Part shown: positions 1-11,760 of the stretch, one piece after another | Layout: each line of letters starts with the position of its first letter | How positions within the stretch are numbered: position 1 is the first letter of the stretch | Assembly: GCA_947579665.1 (NCBI GenBank) | Contig: OX388341.1 | Coordinates: 2,170,001-2,234,000 of the forward strand | Source of the DNA: Sympetrum striolatum | Taxonomy: Eukaryota > Arthropoda > Insecta > Odonata > Libellulidae | Reading direction: 5' to 3' | DNA length: 64,000 nucleotides | Made by a program: the position numbers and the translations under genes | The notes under the pieces: model-generated | What the model saw: only the letters and a program-made list of their open reading frames with translations | Database searches by the model: none | Told to the model about the DNA's origin: nothing

Positions 1-1
1 G

Positions 2-416
2 GATCATAGCCTGGTCATGATGAAAACCGAGCTTAAGTTTAAAAAGATCATTCGACCAAAACCTACACCAAAATGGAATTTAGAAACTGTAAGGGGTGGG
101 AAGTCTAAAGAATTTCAAGAGTCAGTCATCAATGCTCTTCATAGTAAGGAAAGGAAACTAACCACTAGCGAATAATGGGAAATGTTAAAAAATTGCATCA
201 AAGATAGTGCTCTAAAAACTGTTGGGAGGGTTAAAAAAAAACAAAATCAAAACCTCATGGGTAACTGTAGAAAAGTTAAATAAAATGGAAGAAAGAAGTA
301 ATTGGAAAAGAGTCAACACTGACCATGGGCGCAGAATGTACAGAGCACTAAACAACGAACTAAGAAGGGAAACAAATATGGCTAGGGAATAGTGATGGAA
401 GGGACAGTGTAATGAA
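2..416 (+). pseudogene. Endonuclease end and endonuclease-RT linker of the RTE-like element (broken)
   Basis: The frame beginning at base 2 encodes the end of the endonuclease (D-H, then LVMMKTELKFKKI) and a basic linker ending around 240. It is interrupted by a TAA at about 175 that is flanked by otherwise sensible codons. The frame then shifts by one at the A-run near 232-240. It continues as a charged linker (KMEERSNWKRVNTDHGRRMY) to consecutive TAG and TGA stops near 388-394. The same frame then runs on into the RT open frame, so this is one ancestral coding sequence with point lesions. Confidence 0.7.
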
Positions 417-1739
417 ATGGGAAAGCTGATAGAAAGCGGGAGGGTCGACCTAATATATATTAAAGTAAAGCAACTGTCAGGGAATACAATTAGTAATAGA
501 ATGATGACTGTTAAAGACAGCAAGGGAAATCTATTAAGGGATCCAGCCTCCGTAAGGGGACGATGGAAGGGATACGTTGAGAAATTGTATGGGGAAAACA
601 TGAAACCCACCAGCATAGAAACAGAAAGTGAGGAAGAAGTTGAAGAAGACAATGTTGGACCTGGGTTACTTTGTAGTGAAATTAAACGAGCATTGCGGGG
701 TATTAAAGGGAATAAAGCAACGGGAGTTGACGAGATCCCAGTGGAGTTCCTTAAGAAACTGGAAGATAAGGGTAAGAAATGTTTCTATGATTTAATTATG
801 AAAATTTATGATGAAGGGCAATGGCCAGTGGATTTTACCAAAACTATCTTGATTCCTTTACAGAAAAAGAACAAGGCTACAGAATGTCGGGATTATCGTA
901 CAATTAGCCTAATCTCTCACGCGGCAAAAGTACTTCTAAGGGTTTTGAATAGACGGGTCGAGGGAAAAATTAATAGGCAAATCGGAAAAGAGCAGTTTGG
1001 TTTTCAGAGAGGGAAAGGAACGAGGGATGCAATTGGGGTGATGAGAGTACTTGTGGAACGAAGCCTGGAATTTATTATTGTGTTATGTGTATGTTTTGTA
1101 GATTTTGAAAAGTCTTTCGATAGAGTCCAGTGGCCAAAACTAATGGGGATATTGAAGAAATATGGATTAAACTGGAAAGATAGACGTTTAATTCAACATT
1201 TGTATCTGAATCAAACAGCCCGCGTAAGGATAGCTGATGGGGAATCGGATTGGGCTGAATTAGGTAAGGGGGTAAGACAAGGGTGTCCTATGTCACCAAC
1301 GCTCTTTAATATATATGCAGAGGACATGGTGATAGAAGCCTGGGAAGAAATAGTCGGGGAAGCAGTGAAGTCTGTAAGGTATGCTGACGATAAAGCTGTT
1401 GCGTGTGATTCCGTAAAGGGTTCTCAAACTGTAGTAAATGCTCTTAACGGTAAAGCAAGGGATTTTGGAATGAAAATTAACGTAAATGAAACTAAAGTTT
1501 TGAGGTTCACTAAGGGAAAGAAAGCTAAGTTAAGTATTGGGGTGGATGGGGAAATACTAGAGCAGGTAGATATATTTTCTTACTTGGGAAGTACTCTCTC
1601 TTGGGACGGAAGATGTCAAGATGAGGTTCTTAAAGGAATAGCCTTGGCTAAGGAAGCCTTTATGAAGCGAAGGGAATTAATGACCAAAAGTCTTGACAAA
1701 GGAATCAGGAAAAAAGGAAAACAAACACGGAGGTGTTAG
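417..1739 (+). pseudogene. Reverse transcriptase domain of the RTE-like element (440-aa open frame)
   Basis: This is an RNA-directed DNA polymerase domain. Visible motifs are KGNKATGVDEIP (residues 97-108), DYRTISLISHAAKVLL (159-174), the first catalytic aspartate in FVDFEKSFDRV (from 227), GVRQGCPMSPTLFNIY (285-300), the catalytic YADD box (322-325) and FSYLGSTLS (387-395). All catalytic aspartates are present, so the domain itself is little damaged. The ATG at 417 is only the first Met after upstream stops; the ancestral protein began outside the window. The last residues (GKQTRRC) are out of frame, because a deletion near 1720 removed the segment that normally carries the YGxETWTL-type motif of this family. 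Confidence 0.85.
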
Positions 1740-1987
1740 AGATGGTTGGGGAGGAGAGGGTTTTAATCGGCGTGATTAAACATCGTCAGAAGAAATGGGT
1801 TGGTCAAATATTGAGGGGGAGGGATTGGGCTGTAATTGAGGGTAGGATTCAGGGGGAAAAAACAACACCCCATATGTTGGATAACATATGGGGTGGGGTT
1901 AACTGTAGGGAAATGAAGGAGATGGCGCTTAATAGGGATTTTTGATTGCGCATGAACCTACCGAAAGGCAGAATACTCATGAATGAA
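1724..1987 (+). pseudogene. C-terminal domain of the RTE-like element after an internal deletion
   Basis: Read from about 1724 in a different frame from the RT block, the sequence gives NTEVLEMVGEERVL, then IKHRQKKWVGQILRG and VIEGRIQG, then MLDNIWGG. This is the basic C-terminal region usual in RTE-type proteins (NEEVL..VGEER..., RRK..W.GH.LR, IEGR). The block that should link it to the RT domain is missing, so I infer a deletion of roughly 50 codons plus a frame change near 1720. A TGA at 1943-1945 follows LNRDF; in the same frame MNLPKGRILMNE then leads to the final TGA at 1987, so the first stop is probably a mutated tryptophan codon. Confidence 0.72.
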
Positions 1988-2001
1988 TGAATGTATGTAT
2001 A
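1978..2001 (+). repeat. Tetranucleotide tail of the RTE-like element
   Basis: (ATGA)n followed by (ATGT)n begins immediately at the end of the coding region and is followed by a T-run. It marks the 3' end of the retrotransposon. Short tandem tails of this sort are known from RTE-type elements. Confidence 0.75.
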
Positions 2002-4399
2002 TTTTTTTTCCAACGTATCCTCGAAGGAGTACCTTAATTTGAAAGTGCAGTTTTATTTTCGTATATTTCAAATGTTTCATTCGGATAGAGATGATATTCC
2101 TTTTTTCCTTCAATGGAATTTTGTTTGGTTTTTCGCTCAGAGAAATGCATTTGCATCAAAATTACTCAGTTATTGTTCACACGTGAAAACGCTACGAAAT
2201 TACTTCAAAGAAACGATGCTTGAAAACATTTCTGTCCACATATATGGATTATCTTCCGCCATGTTTTTCCATCTCCGAGACCCTAAGATATACTGTGCCA
2301 TAGCGGACATAAGAGCGTAGGTAATAACTAATTATTAAATTTCAGTATTTTAGGAGGAAATCGCCAGAATGAACCGTTGATTAATTGCTCACTTTGGGTC
2401 TTGGATGCGGGCTCGATAGTTTTCCGTCGTTTAAAAATGATTGATCACCATGGCTTTCTCTGCCAAACTGTTTACTATCTTTTCCGAATGACTCAGCGAA
2501 ATAATCGAAGGGAAATTTTTAAAACCATTTCGAGTGTTGATGTTGAACCAGTGTTTATGAAAGGCTCTGAGTCTTTCTTCCTTTACTGCGATCGGTTTCC
2601 TCGGAAATTTCGACGTCCGTCCCATTTTCCAACTGTCCTTCTCGAAACAATGCGCTTCGAGAGACCTTCGTGGACACCATTCTTAGGGCAACGTTCCTTG
2701 TGGCGTTCCCACCCAACGGCCATGTGCGGGGGAGGGATTTCTAAAGAGGCAATTTGGGAGGGAATTCTCTCGCCGGAGACAACGAACAACTGAATTCGAG
2801 ACGACTCTTATCCCAGACGCAATCTCCGAGAACTAACGAAATGCTAATTCAGATCGAGTAGATTTACGTCTGGTGCACTATCGAACAGGAATTACTCTCC
2901 AAGTAAACAATGTGCTTTTCATAACGATCCATTATCCTCCAATATATTTATATCCGGATAGTATAAGGTGCACTAACTTCAAAATTTTTAAGTTAGTTTG
3001 GCGTTTCACATCCCCTCTCGCGGGGTACCAATGTAATTTTAATCTCCTATTTTTAACATTGATTTGTTTCAAGCACATAAGAAAATATCTAATAATTCCA
3101 TGCTTTCTCCTCAAACCGATGAAAAAAGAAGAACAAAAAGTATATATAATGAATGCTTCGTTTGTCCTAACTCAATGTCATTTTAGATTATATCAAATGC
3201 GCAGTGACGAAGCGAGAAGACATTCAGACCCCAACTACGAGCAGAAAATATTTGGGCTTTGACTTGAATTAGGAATTAATTAATAGTAGCATCGCACGGA
3301 ATTAACGTATTATAATAATTGGATTACTATGGAGCCAATAAACAATATTTCTCTTCGGACAGATTCTCTAAGAAACTACCGTACGTATTGATAGCTAATG
3401 AAGCATAGTTTCTTAGTGTCTAACATCTATCTAGATGAAGTGACTCACGTCGCCACTGATAAAACTTTTCCTACTGCTGATTACGTGAACTTGCTCTATT
3501 TCAATGGAATAAAGTCTTGATTGAATCTATTGATTTCTCCAAATCCGTGATTAATACATATATATTCGAGAAAGCAAATGATAAATTTAGGCTGATCGTC
3601 TTTACCATGTTAACAACTGAATGCAACGAACATACCCCATTTACTTCTTCTCTTAAATTTGGGAAGAAATATTTCCGCTTAATAAAGCGACCAATGTTTC
3701 GTTCCCTTCGTTATTTTTATGAATAAATTCAAACTATGGTTACGCAAAGAGGCAATGAAAGAGTGTCATTGGGTCTCGTACGGCGAGTGTATTCATATGT
3801 GAAAATGTTTGTTCCGTCCCCAAAGAATCCCTAATCTGATCACCGACTCAGCATCTCAGAACTAATGAATGATGACGGAAACTATGCGAAATTGAGGATG
3901 AGCTGCACGGAAAAAGCAAACTGTAGAATTTCTTCTATTTTCATTTATTATATTATAGTATGAATTTGATGAAACAATTTGGATCGTTTTACGCTTTAGA
4001 TGTAATATGGGGCTGAGTTACTCAGTATTGATGTTTTGCAAGTCGTTTTCACGAATTGACGAGTGGAGTCTCCAAATTTTAATTTTACTGGAATTCCGTC
4101 GAATGGGAATGGTCAAACATTTCATCATTTAATTATCACAATTAGATTCACGGAAGAATAACGATAGCGCATCGTTTTCCTTAATTTTTAACTTTTTCTT
4201 GCTCCGATGAGTATATTGCTTGTTGGAGTTACTGTATCTGATGACTCCACAGGAAACCAATGTCGTCCTTAATTGGTGTATTCCAAGCACGATATAAGAT
4301 TACACATTTCTATTCCAGTTTAGCACTAATTTTTTCATTTTATTTGTGTCCAACGACTAATATTCCAGCGTTATACATGCATTGCCTCAAAAAATAGAA
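2002..4399. other. No recognisable gene; AT-rich with one GC-richer patch
   Basis: The open frames here (up to 138 codons at 2377-2793) begin with non-ATG codons, match no family I know and have competing frames on the other strand. A GC- and CpG-richer patch lies at about 2560-2860 and could be conserved non-coding DNA. I see no repeat ends or RNA gene. Confidence 0.5.
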
Positions 4400-4406
4400 C
4401 GCTGTT

Positions 4407-5026
4407 TTGGATTCACATGTCCTGTTAATCCGACATCATCGACGTCGAACGGAGGAATCTGATTGTAGTGCTTTAATGATTCCCTTCTTTGCCGCTTGCG
4501 ATCGCATCTCGAGGAGCAATCTCGAACGGCAACGTACCTTTGCGCCGAAACAAAGTGATGAACCTCCTTCAATAGATCCCAGGGACGGATCTAGAAAAAA
4601 TTTTGGGGGGGGTCCGATCGAAAAATTTAAAAATAAAAGATGTTTCGGTTTTCACAAAACATGACGTTAGAATTGTGTTAGACAAACTCGAAAATTTTCG
4701 CTAGTGATTACTTATTAAATTGTATGTTTATTTGCGTTATTTGAGTTTCACTTTCGAAAAATAGACAAAAGTGATATTTCGGGGGGGTCCGGACCCCCAG
4801 GATCACCCCCCTGGATCCGTCCCTGATAGATCCTCACTCCCAGTCGGAGCAGAGAAAAGACTCTCGGTCGATAGAGCAAAAGATTCCTCCGCGTCCACCA
4901 AAAGTGAAGTCTGTGTCGATGAAGGGATTTAAATCCTCGAATTTCGTCTTTTCAGGTTTTAATATCTATTTGCTATTGCTACTTGCTGACGGCGATGATC
5001 ATTTAATTTGTGTTTCAAATGAAATA
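4407..5026 (+). other. Codon-like open frame split by a hAT MITE (possible disrupted exon)
   Basis: From 4407 to 4579 the plus strand is open, and its translation is charged and serine/proline-containing (residues such as RQRTFAPKQSDEPPSIDP). The MITE at 4580-4825 introduces stops. Leaving out the MITE and one copy of its target duplication, the same frame stays open from 4834 to a TAA at 5027, about 122 codons in all. The distal part carries a proline-rich stretch (QKIPPRPPKVKSV) of the kind that binds SH3 domains. Both halves are GC-richer than their surroundings. There is no ATG at the open end; an internal exon is possible, but I see no convincing splice donor. Chance is a real alternative, since random frames of similar length occur in this window. 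No gene family is recognised. Confidence 0.25.
4572..4833. mobile_element. hAT-type MITE, 246 bp, with 8-bp target duplication
   Basis: The element spans 4580-4825. Its 15-bp terminal inverted repeats, CAGGGACGGATCTAG at left and CTGGATCCGTCCCTG at right, differ at one position. It is flanked on both sides by the direct repeat ATAGATCC (4572-4579 and 4826-4833). An 8-bp duplication and CAGGG ends are diagnostic of the hAT superfamily. G-runs next to both ends continue the inverted similarity. The inside is AT-rich and non-coding, so it depends on a transposase elsewhere. It sits inside an open reading frame. Confidence 0.93.
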
Positions 5027-5229
5027 TAATACGTACATTTTCAGTCCGAATTAATGCAGTAACACATCATCAATTCCTTTCTTTGTTTGCAGAGTTGCAT
5101 TCCAAATAAAATGCATCGTCCGATCGAGGAGAAATTAAGATTTGTTTCATATTTATCTCTTTAATATTTATCAATGTCCCAATTGTAGTGTTTTATTTAG
5201 ATTTAACATTGAAAAAGCGTCGATATTAC

Positions 5230-5645
5230 CGAGGTATAGTGCGCAGAGTGTTCGTCATTATAGTGTTTCTTGTCCTTGATTTCAATGAAACTGTTTTCTC
5301 CAGGCGTTTCTATTCCATTACATTTTTTGGTAACTCTTTCCTCTCATTAAATCTTTCAACATTCCACAGATCATCTTCTTCCTCTCTTCATATTAATCCT
5401 CCCTTCAATTGCCCTTTTCTGCAGGCAGTCCATTCTTAGGACGTGATCCGTCCAACTCGCCTTGCCCTCAACTTTTTCACAATGTCTCGTTTTTCCCCAT
5501 TCCCTGTCAGTGCCTCTTCATTGCCCACCTTTTCTTTCCATCCATCGCCACACCTCAAAACTTTCCTCCTCCTCAATGTCAATGTTACCGAACCATATAC
5601 GAGAACAATGCTCCATATTAAGCACTTGGCTAATTTTTTTAGGGT
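5230..5645 (-). pseudogene. 3' fragment of an RTE-like retrotransposon (C-terminal domain)
   Basis: Read on the minus strand from 5640, one frame begins WSIVLYGS, a form of the YGxETWTL motif of this family. The next frame gives EEEESFEVWRWMERKG, and after a stop EKVEGKASWTDHVLRMDC and LQKRAIEGRINMKRGRR. These are in the order of the C-terminal region of RTE-type elements and include the very segment deleted from the copy at window start. There are at least one frameshift and several stops. The RT domain is absent, so this is a 5'-truncated insertion, the usual outcome of target-primed reverse transcription. The exact 3' end is uncertain. Confidence 0.75.
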
Positions 5646-5659
5646 ACGAAACAGTGACT

Positions 5660-8600
5660 AATTATGATTAATAAAATTAAATTGTTGCTCTGAAATAATG
5701 AATGCTTATTCTTTCCAATCCCATTTTCAAAATTTAGGAAATCCCGCAAATGGGACTGCGATCCATCTGAATGACCCGTCGGCAATTGAGATGAGCAGAA
5801 GAGAAAGCATCGCAGTGAAGAAAAAGGTCAATCGCTTCAGAAACGTGCAGCTCGTTTCGAAAATAGAAGCAGAACATTTGGCAGTTTTTCGGAAGTTTTG
5901 CTACGGCAATCGCTTTGGGGCGAGCATTCGCGAACAAAGCAAAGCTGAATCGTTATAAGGACCATGGGCTATTTGGGAAAGCAGCATGAATTATTAAAAC
6001 AGCAATAGACGTCTATCACATGTACGAAGTATCAGCTGTCGATACCTAGGAAATAACAAGCGATATTGAAAATGGCCAACTATTTCATTTGGATTGGAAT
6101 TCTATATTCAGAAGAAAACGACAGAACAATGATGCGGTTCCTAAGATTGGTCGAACTATACTAGATAAATAAAGTAACAAGGAGAAAATTGTAAATTCAA
6201 AAAATAATGGAAAATATCAAAGAATTGGCAGGCCCGTTTGGGTGGATAGGAATAAAAAAAGCCCTCATTTATAAAACAAAGGACATCGGAAGTAAAGAAG
6301 ACAGAATAAAGATGAATTTCAACAACAGAGACCAGTTGGTTAAAAATGTTAAGTTGAAAAAGCAACGGATATGAGTGATTCCCTAATCTATTAACAATTA
6401 GTCTATTTAATAAAATTGAAAGGGTGAATATCGGATGTTCATTAAATTTGCTGATCGTTCTTTCGTTCGTTTATTTCGGAACATATGTTTTCCTCTTACC
6501 CAATGACAAAGATTCAAAAATACATCGAGAGTATGCTATCATATTGCGAAGGAATCAAATCCCTATAACTTACTTATCAAAGCGGAAGAATTTGCCAATA
6601 GAAAATTCATTCTTAAATCCAAGCGAACATCGAATGACCTTAAAAACCGAATGGCGATCACAATGGAGTCGTCAATAAGTGAATCACAAAACTGCTTTCG
6701 ATGGGTCGTTGGCAAACGCTACTCCAGCAGTTATCAACACCGCACCCATTCTATGAAAGCAGGAATGCATTTGGCAGCCATTGACGGACCTTAGACGAGA
6801 ATGGGAATTGCAAACGCTTTAGGAGAAGGCGTCACATTCAGACAGGATCTTGAGGATAACGGAGGAATAAAGCAGGACAGGTTTTGTTAAACTTCTCCGA
6901 AAGTGTTTTATTCCCGTTAATCACCTTTATTCCAACTAAACTTGTTCTCTCCAAACAGATTCTCATTGCAACATGGCGGTAAGACGAGCAGAATTCAGGT
7001 ACTAAATTTTATTGTCAATATTTCATGAAAAATATTCCACGCACTAACTGTTATGAATTTCTTAGATAAACAAGCTATAACAGTATATCCCAGAGAATGC
7101 CGTATAAACCTATAAAAATTAACATATTATGCGTATAACCTAATAGAAGAAGAGATAGATTGAAATATTGATTGGCACTACGAAACAACTACTAACACAT
7201 GCTCTGGATTCGAATCAGTGAGGCGCGCTAAAAATATAATAAGAGTTAAATTTGACGAATAATGATGGTAGTTTTACATGAAATGTTGAGAACGGAGCTT
7301 AAAGATGTCGAAACTGTTTAATTTTAACTGTTTAACTGAGGATTCCAAAAATATATATAGTAATTTTAGAGAGAATATGAAAATTGTGTGTGAGTAGGAA
7401 AGGTTTGGAGGGCTGTAAAATGATAAATAATTTTGAACTGATCGCTGCAATTAAAATTTTAATTATCGTGTATACAAGTTAAAACGTTTTCAGTTCTTTA
7501 AATGTATCAATACTATAACTTCATCAATATCCCCAATATTCCGCAATTCACATGAATTTAAACTTATGAGTTCGCTAATGCTGTATCTTTGAGGAAACGT
7601 CAAGAAAAAGCAGATGCTCATCGCCGATGACTGTCGAATAAATCATTTCAAATGAGAGATTGTCTTTTTTTTAGGAATCAATGGAAATTTTCAGTTCGTA
7701 TCTCACAGACCGAGAGATCCATTCAAATCGAAAACAGATTTATTATCACAGTCATTTATAGTCATGGTCCAGAACACTACGTTTCCTGGACAATCATTTC
7801 CGATATAACCTGAATAAACCAATCGTGCAGATTGTAATCTTGTATTTCGTAGTAATGTACGACCGCCTTCAGCCGCGCACATATTATGCAACGAATGACC
7901 CCGTATTCGGTGCGAACAATATAACCGGCTTTTGACCAAACGTAGCTTGGCCTCAAACTATATGATTTTACAACAGATCTCATTCATTTGAAAATTAATT
8001 AATTCTAATCAACTGAATTGATATGGTTCTTCATTTAATACGAACGTTCATGCGTGATTAAATTCTTAAATTTTACAAAATTTTTCAATCAAAATTTAAA
8101 TTTTAAAACACTCTTTTCTAACTTCCACACATCTTACGATCATGTAATATACATCCAGCACAGAGATATTCTGCCGTAATCCCGATTCAGGTATCATAAG
8201 CGGATGAGCAAAGAACCCTCTATCGAAGTGATTGTCTCTTGTGAGCACAGTCTCCAATATCTATTGTCCTTTACCAACAACGGAAAATCAAAGAGAAGAC
8301 GTTGTCTTACATACTCGAGTAATATTTCCATTTATTCGTAAGTACTTGCCAGCCCACCACATATGATCAAAATTTATTTTTGAGCTCAAAACCACACAAA
8401 TCGATTTCCAGCATTCGTCATTCAGATATTTCCGAATGCAACAAAATTTAATAATCGCCATGTTGTTTAAATGAGAGAAGAATTTCTTGCAGAATTATTG
8501 AAAGTATGAGAGGCGAAATGGGCATTTGTAAATGGGAAAGTCGAAGAAAGGTGACTATTGTTCGGAGAAACGACATCTGTGAGTAGCAATCTCCATCACT

Positions 8601-11449
8601 AATGTATATAATCATTCGGAATAGACCTCTACCGCGTATCATAAACCCTCTAGCCAGCATTCGACCTAGAATGGACACAAAGTAGGCTGACCACGTTCCG
8701 AAAAAATCTAAAACCGGAAATTTTGCGTAAGAAACCGGGACAAAGATGTAACCTAAGATAACCGATTCGGTCCAAAACATCAGGGGGTATTTTAACATCA
8801 TTCGTTTTTTCCTTCGTTAAGTCTTCCCGCCTATTTCATTCAACATAGTATGAGCACTTTGCGAACATTTGGACGACTAAATTAAAGGCTTCAAAAAAGT
8901 GACAAATATATAGTTTGACGATGGGAGGGAAATTTGGATAACGCAATAATCTGGGAGTGGACTTTGGGTCGGCCGAACGATAATGAAATCCCCGACCTCG
9001 CCAATTCCCCTCGAGAAACAGTGCAATCGTCGGAGGGCTGTTTCTTATGGATGTAACCGTAAATTTCCCCCGCTCGCACCTCTGGGTGTTGCAACGGCCG
9101 GTGAAAGTGACGACCTTTCGAAAGACGATTCCTTCGATATTCGGAAGATACGATGGAAATCCCGCGGCTATTTTATCTGAGTTGTTTCCGCCGTGCTTCG
9201 GTACACGCGGATACGTATTGATACCTCATTCGTACGTTTACATTTCAGGAATTGGCCTTTGCCCACTCTTCCTTCCTATTATTGTTGGAAGAATTTATTA
9301 TAAATTTAACGACTTACGTGAATATTAAGGCATTTCTACATCATAATCAGACTAAAGACAATTTCAAACCTCTTCTACTCCTTCATTACCAACCAAAAGC
9401 CATGGAGAGGTAATTAGGCTTACTAGATATAAGAAGTAGCTTGTGATAAAAACACACGCAAACGAACCCAAAACGAGATGAGTTATAACACTTTCCATGG
9501 TATTCATTGAGCAGAGACCAATGAAATACAAAAGGAAATTTCTTGTAGAAACTACCAAGTAATTTCTTATTTATTTCATTATGGCGTTCCACCATGCTAA
9601 ATCACATTGATCACAATAGGAAAGATCAAATTGAATTTTATTATTAAGGATCATCGATACATCAGAAGCTTTCAAATTATCACAGCCATGGACTGAGACG
9701 AAGGGAAATGAATGACAGAGGGTAAGAAAAATACATTTATCCTAAAAGAGAATTGATATCACAGGCTGACAAGGTTTCGGTAACATTGAAATAGTTACTT
9801 GTTTCTTATTGTATATTTTTAGATAAATCCAGCAGTGTTAATGGTCCCACCACACACACTTTTAGAGAATTTTACATAAACATTGAAAAACAAAGTAACT
9901 TCTTCGATAATTTTATCTTTGTATTTTTAGGTTTAAAACATTCTAAATTTATATCTAAACTGTTTATTGGTTAATTAATTCACTATATTTACATTTAATT
10001 TATATTCCAAGACCGAATTCGAAGAGCGACAAAATGACGACTTGACAAGGTCCCCAAAAATGTGTAGATTTCTGAGTCCCCAAGCTCACTCAAACGCTCG
10101 TTTCTCGAATAGTTGAAAAATTACAGCGCATTATATGCACTCATTTTAAAGCTCTTAGAAAGACTTTTCTATTTTGCGATTTTATTCCATTTAAATTAGT
10201 TCTTGTCTATTTTTATGCAAAATACGGTTTTGTGTTCCGACCTCAGCCCGACGGCCCTCGTATCCGTCAATGGGTCCCCATTTCCAGCTGATTGTTTCAG
10301 TGTCCTCTTATGTCCATGGGGTAGTCAATAATGAAGAACCAGAGGGGATATTCTGTATTGCTTATTCTTAAGTCCAGGGCACCATTCTGAGGGTACCTGA
10401 CATATTTAACCACGGCGATGCAGAAGTGGAAAGGAAGAAGGAGATTAGAAAAGAGGTAAAAGTCACCTAAACAAAAAATCCGTACTGTATGAGCTTTTTC
10501 TGAGTCCATATCTGTAATCAGCGACCATAAGTTAGTAAAGAACAGTTATTATCTTCCATGTTACCGAAAAAAAGTGAAAATTTGTCGGCCTGTGCTCCAC
10601 TTCTCAAGATGTGGATGACAGGTATTTATGCGCAGGACTTTGAGCGATTCGATGAAGAAATCGCAAAATGATGCAAAATAAATAAAGTACCGATAAGTTG
10701 ATATATTTATTATGTTCATTTTAGATTATATGAAACTTAAGAGGAAGATTTCGATGTAAATTTTCAGCTTCATAATGTAACATAAAGCACCAACAAGATT
10801 CAAATTGGACTTCACAGAACCAAGAAAAGATTAGCTTCCCACGCTAAATATAAAACTGGAACTTATGAAAAAGTTTATGGAAGCATTTAAATACAAACGG
10901 CTCTGCATTCTCTTACTTTTTTTACTTACTTACGACTTAAGTTCCCTAGGCTCCGTTTTGAAATAGTGAAAGCAGGTTTTTTTATCGGATCACGGATAAG
11001 AGAACTTTTTAAAGACAATCATTTTGAATAATAATTTTATGATAAGGAGAAAACCTCTTGGTAGTCACTTAAACGTTTTTCGAATATTTTTAGGGAAATT
11101 TTCAAAAAAATCTGATGCGCTCGAATGAACAGTTGAAGCGTAATAAATCACTAAAAAAGCAATTTCTTATTATCAGCAAACACTAAGATTTCTTTCCGTC
11201 AAATTGTGGTCTTGTAAGTGATGGACATGGTGTTCCACCAGGATATCTCAGTGATGGTGCAAAGATATAAAGGGAAATTAAGAAAAGGAGAGCTGATCAA
11301 TAAATTTAAAGATAATTTTCACGTTCAAAGACCCTAAAAACATTCAGTTAACACATTTTCTTCACCATAACATTAAAATTTTGAACATTTATAAAACTGT
11401 TATCAGAGTGGTTCGAAGACCGCTAATTTCGTAAATCGTTGAAGCGATG
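5660..11449. other. No recognisable gene over about 5.8 kb
   Basis: This is AT-rich DNA with many stops in all frames. The longest open frames (86 codons with an ATG at 5698, 117 codons at 8448-8801 minus, 70 codons with an ATG at 10297-10509 minus) are unlike any family I recognise. GC-richer patches occur at about 5735-5955 and 8970-9240. I see no terminal repeats, RNA genes or tandem arrays. Confidence 0.45.
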
Positions 11450-11760
11450 CTTAATTTGGGAAAACGGAGTTGTTCGATTAATTTGGCCGAAATTCGCGTC
11501 TGATTAATTGCGGTTGCGAAATTGGGTTAAATTAATGATTTCTCAAATCCAAAGCTCAAATGCGCGAATTTCCTCTACGATTCCTCAAGAACCGATTACA
11601 ATCGCAAGAACCTAATAATATAATTCGGTAATTAAATGCAATCGCTTAATGGATGGATAATGCAATGGGTAGCGAGCTTATTATTTGCGCGTAATCTTTC
11701 GATCTGATTTCTCTAATTAAATAGCGCAATAAACCTATATTTCGTGGGAAACGTCCATTT
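11450..11760. promoter_or_regulatory. TAAT/ATTA-dense candidate cis-regulatory block
   Basis: I count about 18 TAAT or ATTA cores in about 310 bp, against roughly 6 expected for this base composition. Many are in TTAATT or GATTAAT contexts used by homeodomain proteins. Two TGCGGTT/GGCGGTT-like words resembling Runt sites lie within or just beside the block. There is no open frame of note. This is inference from motif density only. Confidence 0.22.

Larger units (their letters stand above)
1..2001 (+). mobile_element. RTE/BovB-like non-LTR retrotransposon, decayed, 5' end cut by window edge
   Basis: The translation opens with D-H at base 2, which fits the end of an APE-type endonuclease (its SDH motif). 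A linker, a reverse transcriptase domain, the C-terminal domain typical of RTE-type elements and a short tetranucleotide tail follow in the expected order. The RT block reads like RTE/BovB elements (DYRTISLISHAAKVLLRVL, GVRQGCPMSPTLFNIY, YADD). The copy is dead: there is an in-frame TAA near 175, a frame change at the A-run around 232-240, stops near 388-394, an internal deletion around 1720, and a TGA at 1943-1945. RTE elements commonly end in short tandem repeats rather than poly-A, as seen here at 1978-2001. The clade call rests on remembered motif patterns, not on a tree. Confidence 0.88.

Noticed and set aside
212..652. 146-codon minus-strand open frame
   Set aside because: It lies antisense to the RTE-like coding region and is Ser/Leu/Phe-rich, as expected from the complement of A-rich coding DNA.
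2377..2793. 138-codon plus-strand open frame
   Set aside because: It starts at TTG, is overlapped by two minus-strand frames and resembles no known protein.
5698..5958. 86-codon ATG frame with a mixed, protein-like composition
   Set aside because: A minus-strand frame of similar length overlaps it, and no splice partner or family match is evident. Left as background.
6424..6678. 84-codon frame with a signal-peptide-like start
   Set aside because: It starts at GTG with no ATG in the hydrophobic part; no homologue recognised.
10297..10509. 70-codon minus-strand ATG frame with a hydrophobic middle
   Set aside because: I compared it mentally with small membrane proteins such as PEN-2; the pattern does not fit beyond the first residues.
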